A stretch of 64,000 nt of DNA from Streptomyces sp. TLI_053 (lineage in GTDB: Bacteria; Actinomycetota; Actinomycetes; Streptomycetales; Streptomycetaceae), in the NCBI RefSeq assembly GCF_900105395.1, contig NZ_LT629775.1:1488001-1552000 (forward strand), written 5' to 3'. A program made the position numbers and the translations under genes. Position 1 is the first letter of the stretch. Each line of letters begins with the position of its first letter. Shown here piece by piece: positions 8,948 to 15,936 of the stretch. The notes beneath the pieces are model-generated. The model had not been told where the DNA came from, ran no database searches, and worked only from the letters and a program-made list of their open reading frames with translations.

Positions 8948-11025
8948 GTGCCCTTCCCCTTCCCCTTGCCGATGTCCACCCTGGCCCCGGCGCCACCGGC
9001 GACCGGGCCGTGCACGGTGGAACCCACCACCTGGACACCGCCGTTGTTGATGTTGGTGATGCTCTGCGACTGCTCCTCGAAGGCCGCGCTGTCGTAGCCG
9101 CGCGCCTTCAGTTCGGCGCCGACCGCGCTGAACACCCGCTCGGTCACGGTGCTCAGGAAACGCTGCACGTCGTGCTCCTGGAAGATGTTCTGGTACGTCG
9201 CGCCGGCGCCGAGTTCGCGGACGCTCGACCGGGGCGCGTAGTCCACCGCGTAACCGGCCCGGGTCAGGTGGCGGTACCGGCGGGCGAGCCGGGCGGCCCG
9301 GCCGCGCGACTGCCAGGCCTGCCGGACCTGACCGACGGCGATCGCCGCGTCGCCGCCGAGGCGACGCCCGGACCAGCTGAGCGCGTTCATCGCGTGCATG
9401 AAGCCGGAGCGGTGCCCCAGCAGGTCGACCACGTGGTACTCCTGCGCCACCGGACCCAGCACGTACGGCAGCCACTCCAGGTACAGCAGGCCGCCGCGGG
9501 TGCTGGCCCGGACCAGCACGGTGACCACGACCTCCTCCTGCCAGGAACCGACCCGGATCGCCAGGTAGTGCCGGAGCCGCTCGTGGCCCGACCGGCTCAG
9601 CAGGTCGACCCAGGCCGGTTCGAGCAGGACCTGTTCCCCGGCCCGGCCGGACATCGCGCCCAGCCAGCTGTCCGGGTCGTCGTCGCGCAGACTGGGCCGG
9701 AACACCCGGTCGGTGACGGAGAGTCCGCGCAGCGAGTCCTCCGGGTAGCGCGGGTCCTGGGCGAGCGCGCGGACCCGCGCCGCGACCGAACGGTACAGCG
9801 TGCTGGTGTCGATCGGGTCGGGCGCCCGGCCCCGCGCGGCCCGTTCGGCGGAGGGGCGCAGCTCGAAGGTCATCCGCCAGATCCGGCCGGCCTTGCCGAG
9901 GCCGACCAGGGGGGCCTGGCGCTGGTAGAGGAGTTCCGGTCCGGCCTGCTGCTCGCCCAGCCGCGCGTAGACCCGGGCGGCCCGGGAGCCGCGGGGGCTC
10001 GGCGGCGGGACGGGCGTGGGGTCCATCCCGACCAGGGCGGACAGCCGGCGCCGCAGCCGGTAGCGCAGCCGGGCGCAGGCCAGCCAGAACAGGGCCAGTT
10101 CGACCAGCAGGCCGGCGCCGGTCGGGCCGGCGAGGTCGGGAACGAAGATCCGGTTCAGGTCGGAGCCCTCGAGCGGGCCGTAGAGGTAGGTGGCGACGGC
10201 GGCCACCAGGGCCAGGGTGGCGAGCAGCCGGCCGACGCCGGCGACGGCCCCGCGCCAGCCGGTGGCGCGGGGCGACCTCGGAGTGATCATCAGCCGCTCG
10301 ATCTCCAGGCCGAGCCGGTGGTCCATCCGGCCGGACCCGAGGCCGCCACCGGCCAGCGTCAGCAGCAGGAGCAGCGCCAGGGCCGCGAGCCCGGCGCCCA
10401 CACCGAGCACCGGGAATCCCAGCACCATGACGAGGACGCAGAACACGCCGGTCCGGGCCTCCCAGCGGCGGGCGGTCAGGGCCTCGTGCAGCACCCGGAC
10501 CAGGTCGGTGCCGGGCGAGGGCGCGGGGATCCGGAAGGACTGCTCGACCAGTTCCTCGATCAGCGCGGCGCGGAAGCGCCGGTCCAACCAGGCGGCGGCG
10601 CACAGGTAGCGGGTGGCGTCGCCGGGGACGGTGCCGGCCTGGCGGTGCAGGTTCTCGGGCGTCGCCGGGACGGCGGGGCCGGGTGTGCCGGCGGAGGTGA
10701 ACGAGGGGCCCAGGTACGTCGGGGTGTCGTGGGGCTCCGGCGGTTCGGCGGACGACGGCCCGGCGGACGGCGGTTCGGTGGACACGGGTTCGGCGGACGG
10801 CGGTTCGGGGCGCGCAGGTCCGGGCCGCACCGACTGCGGCGGCACCGGCTGGGGCCTCGGCCGCGGCGGGACGACAGGCCCGGTCCGGATCGGCGGCGAG
10901 GGCGGCGGATACCCCTGCGGCGGGGCGGGCGGGCGTGGCGGAGGGTAGAGCGAGGGCGGAGGGTAGGGCGGTGGTGTCCGCGAGGGTTCCTGCGGCGGAG
11001 GCGGCGGTGGGGTGCCACTGTCCAT
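8944..11025 (-). CDS. Proline-rich membrane protein with a C-terminal QVVGSTV motif
   Basis: A 693-aa protein. Residues 1-125 are Pro-rich and low in complexity. About 190-320 hold four hydrophobic segments (193-228 as a pair, 263-281, 302-318), so it is an integral membrane protein. About 330-640 is a soluble domain of unknown fold (YQRQAPLVGLGKAGRIWRMTFEL, then WQEEVVVTVLVRASTRGGLLYLEWLPYVLGP). The C-terminus (655-693) reads SITNINNGGVQVVGSTVHG and ends in a KGKGKG tail. This last motif is repeated in the small protein encoded next, with which the stop/start codons overlap. Start ATG 11025 follows GGGGAC. By analogy with bacterial and fungal amyloid signalling, the tail could seed assembly of the partner. 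That role is inference, and I know no named family for the soluble domain. Confidence 0.65.
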   Translation of the reverse strand: MDSGTPPPPPPQEPSRTPPPYPPPSLYPPPRPPAPPQGYPPPSPPIRTGPVVPPRPRPQPVPPQSVRPGPARPEPPSAEPVSTEPPSAGPSSAEPPEPHDTPTYLGPSFTSAGTPGPAVPATPENLHRQAGTVPGDATRYLCAAAWLDRRFRAALIEELVEQSFRIPAPSPGTDLVRVLHEALTARRWEARTGVFCVLVMVLGFPVLGVGAGLAALALLLLLTLAGGGLGSGRMDHRLGLEIERLMITPRSPRATGWRGAVAGVGRLLATLALVAAVATYLYGPLEGSDLNRIFVPDLAGPTGAGLLVELALFWLACARLRYRLRRRLSALVGMDPTPVPPPSPRGSRAARVYARLGEQQAGPELLYQRQAPLVGLGKAGRIWRMTFELRPSAERAARGRAPDPIDTSTLYRSVAARVRALAQDPRYPEDSLRGLSVTDRVFRPSLRDDDPDSWLGAMSGRAGEQVLLEPAWVDLLSRSGHERLRHYLAIRVGSWQEEVVVTVLVRASTRGGLLYLEWLPYVLGPVAQEYHVVDLLGHRSGFMHAMNALSWSGRRLGGDAAIAVGQVRQAWQSRGRAARLARRYRHLTRAGYAVDYAPRSSVRELGAGATYQNIFQEHDVQRFLSTVTERVFSAVGAELKARGYDSAAFEEQSQSITNINNGGVQVVGSTVHGPVAGGAGARVDIGKGKGKGT

Positions 11026-11156
11026 GTTGTCCCCATTCCCCAGGTCGTATTCCGGCGAACGAGCTTGGCCAGTAAAGCAGTTGACCTGTCCGACGGACAG
11101 CGCGCCGCACGCTTCGGCGGGTAACGGTTCGGCTCCGCCGAGTGGCGCGTGCAGGA

Positions 11157-11179
11157 AATTGGAGTCCCAGAGTCGTATT
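11157..11179 (-). promoter_or_regulatory. NsrR-type operator upstream of nsrR
   Basis: Read on the minus strand this 23-base site begins AATACGACTCTGG and ends CCAATT. It matches the layout of the S. coelicolor NsrR site as I recall it (AAcACGA at one end, CCAATT at the other) and the site before hmpA in this window. It lies 16 bases upstream of the GTG of nsrR, consistent with autoregulation. Confidence 0.7.
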
Positions 11180-11195
11180 CGCTAGCCTGTCGAGC

Positions 11196-11675
11196 GTGAG
11201 GCTGACCAAGAGCACCGACATCGCCCTCCGCATCGCCATGCGGCTGGCCGTCCTCGACGAGGAGGACAACCCGACCACCCGCGAGGTGGCCGAGGCGGTC
11301 GGCGTGCCCTACACCCACGCCGCCAAGGTGGTCAGCCGACTGCAGCACCTCGGCGTGGTGGAGGCACGGCGCGGTCGCGGCGGGGGCCTGTCCCTCACCG
11401 CGGCGGGCCGCACCGGCTCGCTCGGCCCACTGCTGCGCGAGCTGGAGGGAGTGGGCGACGTGGTCGGCTGCGAGGACGAACCACCCTGCCCGCTGCGGGC
11501 GGCCTGCCGGCTGCGCGGGGCGCTGCGCACCGCCCAGGAGGCGTTCTTCGCCACCCTGGACCCGCTCTCGATCGGCGATCTGGTGACCGCGCCGACCGGA
11601 CCGGTCCTGCTCGGCCTCACCACCCGGCCGGGCCTCGGCACAAGACCCGGCCGCGGCACCGGTCCCTCCGACTGA
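11196..11675 (+). CDS. nsrR: NsrR, nitric-oxide-sensing Rrf2-family repressor
   Basis: A 159-aa Rrf2 winged-helix regulator. From GTG 11196 it reads MRLTKSTDIALRIAMRLAVL, with Asp8 and cysteines C92, C98 and C104 (GCEDEPPCPLRAAC). These are the ligands known for the [4Fe-4S] cluster of Streptomyces NsrR (Asp8 and three Cys). The HTH is TTREVAEAVGVPYTHAAKVVSRLQHLGVVEARRGRGGG. NO nitrosylates the cluster and releases DNA. The downstream flavohaemoglobin gene on the same strand is the classic target, and both genes carry matching operators. The frame opens 54 bases earlier, but that extension would cover the operator and lacks homology. The C-terminal GLGTRPGRGTG stretch is variable. Confidence 0.93.
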   Translation: MRLTKSTDIALRIAMRLAVLDEEDNPTTREVAEAVGVPYTHAAKVVSRLQHLGVVEARRGRGGGLSLTAAGRTGSLGPLLRELEGVGDVVGCEDEPPCPLRAACRLRGALRTAQEAFFATLDPLSIGDLVTAPTGPVLLGLTTRPGLGTRPGRGTGPSD

Positions 11676-11829
11676 CCCACCCCGGCGCCGACCCGAGCAC
11701 CCCACCGCAGGGCATCCCCACCGCACCACCACCGCCTGCCCCACCGCACCGCACGGCATGGCACGGCACGGCGCCACCGCCGCACCCGCGGCACCACCCC
11801 ACGCCGGTCCGCGCATCCGCACGGCCGAA

Positions 11830-11852
11830 AATACGACTCTCAGATACCAGTT
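11830..11852 (+). promoter_or_regulatory. NsrR-type operator upstream of hmpA
   Basis: The site begins AATACGACTCTCAG and ends ATACCAGTT, 23 bases long. It shares its first 11 bases with the reversed site before nsrR and the CCA-TT ending of known NsrR sites. It ends 13 bases before the hmpA ATG, so bound NsrR would cover the start region. Confidence 0.75.
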
Positions 11853-11865
11853 TGGAGCGCCTCAG

Positions 11866-13080
11866 ATGCTTTCCGCCAAGTCCGCCGAGGTCGTCGAAGC
11901 CACCCTGCCCGTCGTGGGTGGCGCGATCGGCGACATCACGCCGCTGTTCTACGACCGGATGTTCGCGGCCCACCCGGAGCTGCTGCGCGACCTGTTCAAC
12001 CGGGGCAACCAGTCCAACGGCAGCCAGCGACAGGCGCTCGCGGGCTCGATAGCCGCCTTCGCGACCGCCCTGATCGCCGCTCCGGACACCCGTCCGGACG
12101 CACTGCTCGCCCGCATCGCGCACAAGCACGTCTCGGTCGGCATCAGCGAGGACCAGTACCGGATCGTCCACGAGCACCTGTTCGCCGCCATCGTGGAGGT
12201 GCTCGGCGAGGCCGTCACCCCCGAGGTCGCGGCCGCCTGGGACGAGGTCTACTGGCTGATGGCGAACGCCCTGATCGCCATCGAGGACCGGCTGCGCGCC
12301 GAGAGCGCCGCCGCCCAGCACCTCGACCCCGCCGACCTCTGGCGCCCGTACACCCTCGTCGCCCGCTACCCGGAGACCGACGACGTCACCACCTACCTGG
12401 TCCGCCCGGCCGACGGCCGCCCGCTGCCGGCCGCCCGGCCCGGCCAGTACCTCTCGGTGCGCGCCGAACTCCCCGACGGCGCCCGGCAGATCCGCCAGTA
12501 CAGCCTGTCCGGCGCGGCGGACGGCGCGCTCCGGTTCACCGTCAAGCGGGCCACCGCCGAGACCGCCGGGGGCCCGGCCGGCGAGGTCTCCAACCACCTG
12601 CACGAGCACCTGCGGGCCGGGGACGTCCTCGACATCGCCCCGCCGTTCGGCGATGTCGCGCTGACCGGCGGCGAGGGCCCGCTGCTGCTCGCCTCGGCCG
12701 GCATCGGCAATACGCCGATCACCGCCATGCTGGCCCACCTCGCCGCCACCGGCTCCACCCGCCGGGTCGTCACCGTGCACGGCGACCGCGACCAGCTGTC
12801 GCACGCCTTCCGCGCCGACCTCGCCCAACTGACCGCCAAGCTGCCGGACGCCACCGCCCACGTCTTCTACGAGCGGCCGCTCGGCGACTGGCCGGCCGGG
12901 CGGACCGGCCTGGTCGACCTCTCCACCGTCGACGTCCCCGCGGGCGCCACCGCCTACCTCTGCGGCCCGCTGCCCTTCCTGCGCTCGGTCCGGGCCCAGC
13001 TCCTCGCCGCGGGCGTCCCGGCCGCCGACATCCACTACGAGGTGTTCGGCCCCGACCTCTGGCTCGGCCAGGACGCCTGA
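11866..13080 (+). CDS. hmpA: Flavohaemoglobin, nitric oxide dioxygenase
   Basis: A 404-aa protein with the full Hmp layout: globin domain (1-140), FAD-binding domain (about 150-260) and NAD-binding domain (265-404). The globin has the B10 tyrosine Y29 in LFYDRMF and the proximal haem histidine H88 in AHKHVSVGI. The FAD site is RQYSLS, the NAD site GIGNTPITAML, and the C-terminus YEVFGPD. The enzyme turns NO plus O2 into nitrate using NADH. ATG 11866 has GGAG at the right distance; the longer in-frame start at 11758 would translate through the NsrR operator. It forms an NO-response pair with nsrR. Confidence 0.95.
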   Translation: MLSAKSAEVVEATLPVVGGAIGDITPLFYDRMFAAHPELLRDLFNRGNQSNGSQRQALAGSIAAFATALIAAPDTRPDALLARIAHKHVSVGISEDQYRIVHEHLFAAIVEVLGEAVTPEVAAAWDEVYWLMANALIAIEDRLRAESAAAQHLDPADLWRPYTLVARYPETDDVTTYLVRPADGRPLPAARPGQYLSVRAELPDGARQIRQYSLSGAADGALRFTVKRATAETAGGPAGEVSNHLHEHLRAGDVLDIAPPFGDVALTGGEGPLLLASAGIGNTPITAMLAHLAATGSTRRVVTVHGDRDQLSHAFRADLAQLTAKLPDATAHVFYERPLGDWPAGRTGLVDLSTVDVPAGATAYLCGPLPFLRSVRAQLLAAGVPAADIHYEVFGPDLWLGQDA

Positions 13081-13129
13081 CCCGGTCCCGCCCTCCCTCC
13101 GCACCCCGTCCGTCCCCGCCCTGTCCGTA

Positions 13130-13162
13130 CCCCGTCCGTGCGGCCGGCTCGCACGGACGGGG
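13130..13162. terminator. Bidirectional terminator between hmpA and the DDAH gene
   Basis: Arms CCCCGTCCGTGC (13130-13141) and GCACGGACGGGG (13151-13162) are perfect complements around a 9-base loop, between convergent stop codons at 13080 and 13172. Confidence 0.75.
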
Positions 13163-13171
13163 CGCGGGGTC

Positions 13172-13999
13172 TCAGGGCCGGAGTTCGAGCGTGCAGCACT
13201 TGGGCCCGCCGCCGCCCTTGAACAGCTCGGAGACGTCGACGGGTATCGGCTCGAAACCCTCGTCGGCGAGGCGGGCGGCCAGCGCCTTCGCGGCCTCCGG
13301 CAGCAGTACCCGGCGGCCGTCGGAGACGGCGTTCAGACCGAACACCTCGGCGTCCTCCAGGTCGGCGAGCACGGCGTCCGGGTAGAGGCTGCGCAGCAGC
13401 GCCTGGCTGTCCGGGGTGAACGCCTCCGGGTAGTACATGACCTGGTCGTCGGTGAGGACGGCGAGCGCGGTGTCCAGGTGGTAGAAGCGCGGGTCCACCA
13501 GGGACAGGGTGAGCACCTGGCGGCCGAAGAGGTCCCGGACCTCGGTGTGCGCGGCCGGATCGGTGCGGAAGCCGCTGCCGGCCAGCACCCGGCGGCCGAC
13601 CACCAGGTGATCGCCCTCGCCCTCGTTGACGCGCTCGGCGCGTCGCACCTCGCGGTAGCCGCGGGCCCGGAACCAGCTCTCGTGGGCGTCGGACTCGCCG
13701 GCCCGCTCGGGGTGGCGGAAGCTCGCGACCAGCACCCGGCCGTCGAGCACGGTGGCGCCGTTGGCCGTGTAGACCATGTCCGGCAGGCCGGGCACCGGAT
13801 CGATCAGCTCCACGGTGTGGCCGAGCTGCCGGTAGAGCTCGTGCAGCCGCTCCCACTGCCGGACGGCGAGCGCGGTGTCCGTCGGCTGCCCCGGGTCCAT
13901 CCAGGGGTTGATCGCGTACTCGACCGTGAAGTACGTCGGCCGGCACATGAGGTAGCGCCGCGGCTTCGCGGTGCGCTCCGGGATTCGGTACGACGGCAT
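13172..13999 (-). CDS. ddaH: Dimethylarginine dimethylaminohydrolase (DDAH)
   Basis: A 275-aa amidinotransferase-fold hydrolase. DDAH converts Nω-methylated arginines to citrulline plus methylamine. Expected residues are present: FYHLDTAL with the catalytic histidine H174, GGGGPKCCT near the C-terminus with the nucleophilic cysteine (C268 or C269), and the N-terminal PDMVYTANGATVL substrate strand. ATG 13999 is preceded by GGAGGT. It converges on hmpA. In animals DDAH removes inhibitors of NO synthase, so its place next to an NO-response pair is suggestive, but it has its own promoter and the link is not proven. The early MCRPTYF segment is standard for actinomycete DDAH. Confidence 0.9.
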   Translation of the reverse strand: MPSYRIPERTAKPRRYLMCRPTYFTVEYAINPWMDPGQPTDTALAVRQWERLHELYRQLGHTVELIDPVPGLPDMVYTANGATVLDGRVLVASFRHPERAGESDAHESWFRARGYREVRRAERVNEGEGDHLVVGRRVLAGSGFRTDPAAHTEVRDLFGRQVLTLSLVDPRFYHLDTALAVLTDDQVMYYPEAFTPDSQALLRSLYPDAVLADLEDAEVFGLNAVSDGRRVLLPEAAKALAARLADEGFEPIPVDVSELFKGGGGPKCCTLELRP

Positions 14000-14422
14000 T
14001 CGGCGACCTCCGCGGTCGGGAACGGGACGGAGCAGAGAGGGAGCTGTGACGGAGCGGACGCGGGCCCCGGTACGGGGCGCGGACACCGCCCGCCGCCTAC
14101 GTCCGTACGGTCCAGAGGGCGGCTGCCCCGGCCGCGCCGTTCCCACACCCGGGCGGACGCACGGGGTGGCGCAGTACCCCGCGCATCCGGTGCGCCCGCC
14201 CGCGCGCCCCTGGCGCACAAGGGCGCTCGCGAGCCGTTCCGGAACGTCCGAACCCGTCGTTCCGGCCCGTGCAGGCCTCCGCCCGGGCCTTTCGGCCCTT
14301 CCGTACACGGCCGCTCCGGGCCCCCGTTTCCGGGCCTTCCGACCGCACGTGGCCGATCTCACGTACCGCTACCGGCCACCTACGGTGGCGTAGGTCACTT
14401 GAGACAGTGAACTATCTCCTTC
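14000..14422. other. Intergenic region, 423 bases, with a palindromic operator
   Basis: I find no convincing gene here; the long open frames have arginine/proline-rich composition and no homology. The right end carries a palindrome at 14378-14395 upstream of the SGNH hydrolase gene. The left end must hold the DDAH promoter. Confidence 0.6.
14378..14395 (+). promoter_or_regulatory. Palindromic operator upstream of the SGNH hydrolase gene
   Basis: Arms ACCTACG (14378-14384) and CGTAGGT (14389-14395) form a perfect 7-4-7 palindrome, 28 bases before the ATG at 14423. The form resembles TetR-family operators before lipid genes in actinomycetes. No such regulator is adjacent. Confidence 0.5.
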
Positions 14423-15205
14423 ATGTCGTACCTCCAGGAGACTCTTGACCTCAATTCGTACGTCGCCCTCGGGGACAGCTTCACCGAGGGCCTGAACGAC
14501 CCCGGCGCCGACGGTGCTTTCGCCGGCTGGGCCGACCGGCTGGCGGGGCTGCTCGCCGACGGCCGGCCGCCGGGCGGCTTCCGGTACGCCAACCTCGCGG
14601 TGCGCGGCCGGCTGCTGGACCAGATCATGGCCGAGCAGGTGCCGGAGGTCCGCCGGATCCGGCCCGACCTGGTCACCTTCTGCGCCGGCGGGAACGACAT
14701 CCTGCGCCCGGGCAGCGACCCGGACGAGGTGGCCGAGCGCTTCGAGGCCGCCGTCGCCCAACTCGTCGACGCGGCGGGCACGGTGCTCATCTGCACCGGC
14801 TTCGACACGCGCGGCGTGCCGCTGTTCAAACACCTGCGCGGGAAGATCGCCACCTACAACGGCCACATGCGCGCCGTCGCCGACCGGTACGGCTGCAAGG
14901 TGGCCGACCTCTGGTCGCTGCGCGCCGTCCAGGACCGCCGTGCCTGGAGCGAGGACCGCCTGCACCTCTCCCCCGAGGGCCACCAGCGGGTCGCCCTGCT
15001 GGCCGCGCGCTCGCTGGGCCTGCGCACCGAGCAGGACCCGGAGGCCCCCTGGCCGTCCACCCCGGCGCTCTCCCCCGCCGAGCAGCGCCGGGAGGACCTC
15101 CAGTGGGCCCGCGAGTTCCTGCTGCCGTGGGTCGGCCGCCGACTGCGCGGGGAGTCCTCCGGCGACAACGTCGAGGCCAAGCGCCCCGAGCTGATGCCGC
15201 TCTGA
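14423..15205 (+). CDS. SGNH/GDSL-type hydrolase
   Basis: A 260-aa cytoplasmic esterase/lipase of the SGNH superfamily. The four blocks are visible: YVALGDSFTEG with the nucleophilic serine, NLAVRGRLLDQI (G block), FCAGGNDILRP (N block) and DRLHLSPEGHQRVA with the catalytic Asp-His pair near residue 180. There is no signal peptide. ATG 14423 has no clear Shine-Dalgarno sequence, so the message may have a weak or very short leader. The palindrome 28 bases upstream suggests control by a TetR-type repressor encoded elsewhere. The substrate is not predictable; the C-terminal 50 residues (AEQRREDLQWAREFLLPW) are typical of a common Streptomyces subgroup. Confidence 0.88.
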   Translation: MSYLQETLDLNSYVALGDSFTEGLNDPGADGAFAGWADRLAGLLADGRPPGGFRYANLAVRGRLLDQIMAEQVPEVRRIRPDLVTFCAGGNDILRPGSDPDEVAERFEAAVAQLVDAAGTVLICTGFDTRGVPLFKHLRGKIATYNGHMRAVADRYGCKVADLWSLRAVQDRRAWSEDRLHLSPEGHQRVALLAARSLGLRTEQDPEAPWPSTPALSPAEQRREDLQWAREFLLPWVGRRLRGESSGDNVEAKRPELMPL

Positions 15206-15212
15206 CGATCCG

Positions 15213-15599
15213 TCAGTCGATCGCCCGACGGACGGCGTCCGGCCGTCCGGCCGCCCTCGTACCTGCGCGGACCCCCGTGTGCACGAGGGCGGCCAGACCG
15301 GCGCCGACCAGGTACCAGAACAGATCCGGCGGGTTGAAGGTGGATCCGAGCACCAGCCGGGCGAGCACACTGCGCCGGGCCAGGTCGTCCGGGACCCCGG
15401 TCAGCTGGAACAGCTCCACGGCCCAGCTCAGGCCTGCCGCGGCCACGGCCGCGACCGGCGGCCGCAGCCGCGGCGCGACCAGCACCAGGAGCGCGTACAG
15501 GAGCACGGTGTAGAGGGCGTCACCCGCGTACTTGGCCACCTCGCCACCGGCCACGGTCCGCACCCCGAGCCCCGCGCCGACCGTGAGCACCGCCGCCAC
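15213..15599 (-). CDS. DUF2809 family small membrane protein
   Basis: A 128-aa hydrophobic protein with about four transmembrane segments and the DUF2809 signature AKYAGDALYTVLLYALL followed by WAVELFQLTGVPDDL and FNPPDLFWYLVGAG. The function of the family is unknown. The annotated GTG start cuts close to the first helix; a slightly earlier non-ATG start is possible. It converges on the SGNH hydrolase gene with 7 bases between stops, so they may share transcriptional termination. Confidence 0.75.
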   Translation of the reverse strand: MAAVLTVGAGLGVRTVAGGEVAKYAGDALYTVLLYALLVLVAPRLRPPVAAVAAAGLSWAVELFQLTGVPDDLARRSVLARLVLGSTFNPPDLFWYLVGAGLAALVHTGVRAGTRAAGRPDAVRRAID

Positions 15600-15936
15600 C
15601 GCGGCCGCGCCACGGACCGCCCGCCGCCGCCCCGAAGATCGTCCATCCCGGCACCCTACGGCCGGCCGGCACCTCCCGCCGACCCGCCCCGGCCCGGCCC
15701 GTGCCGACCGCCGACCGCCGACCGCCCCCGCACGCGACCGACCGCTCCCGACGAGCGACGACCGCCGACCCGGCCCATGCCGACCGCCGACCGCCGCGGG
15801 AACCGCGGTCGCCTCCCGGTGCGTCCCTCCCTGCCGAAAGACCGGACGGGCGGACCGGTAGCCTGCTGGCCGGCCCGTTTCCGGGCCGGGTCCGCGCAGG
15901 TCGCGGGCGGGAACGACAGAGACAGGGCGGGGCGCA

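Noticed and set aside
13172..13999. Arginine deiminase.
   Set aside because: Too short, and the histidine/cysteine spacing and N-terminal segment fit DDAH better.
13971..14393. A 140-codon plus-strand frame upstream of the SGNH gene.
   Set aside because: It starts opposite the DDAH coding start, crosses the palindrome and has Arg/Pro-rich shadow composition.
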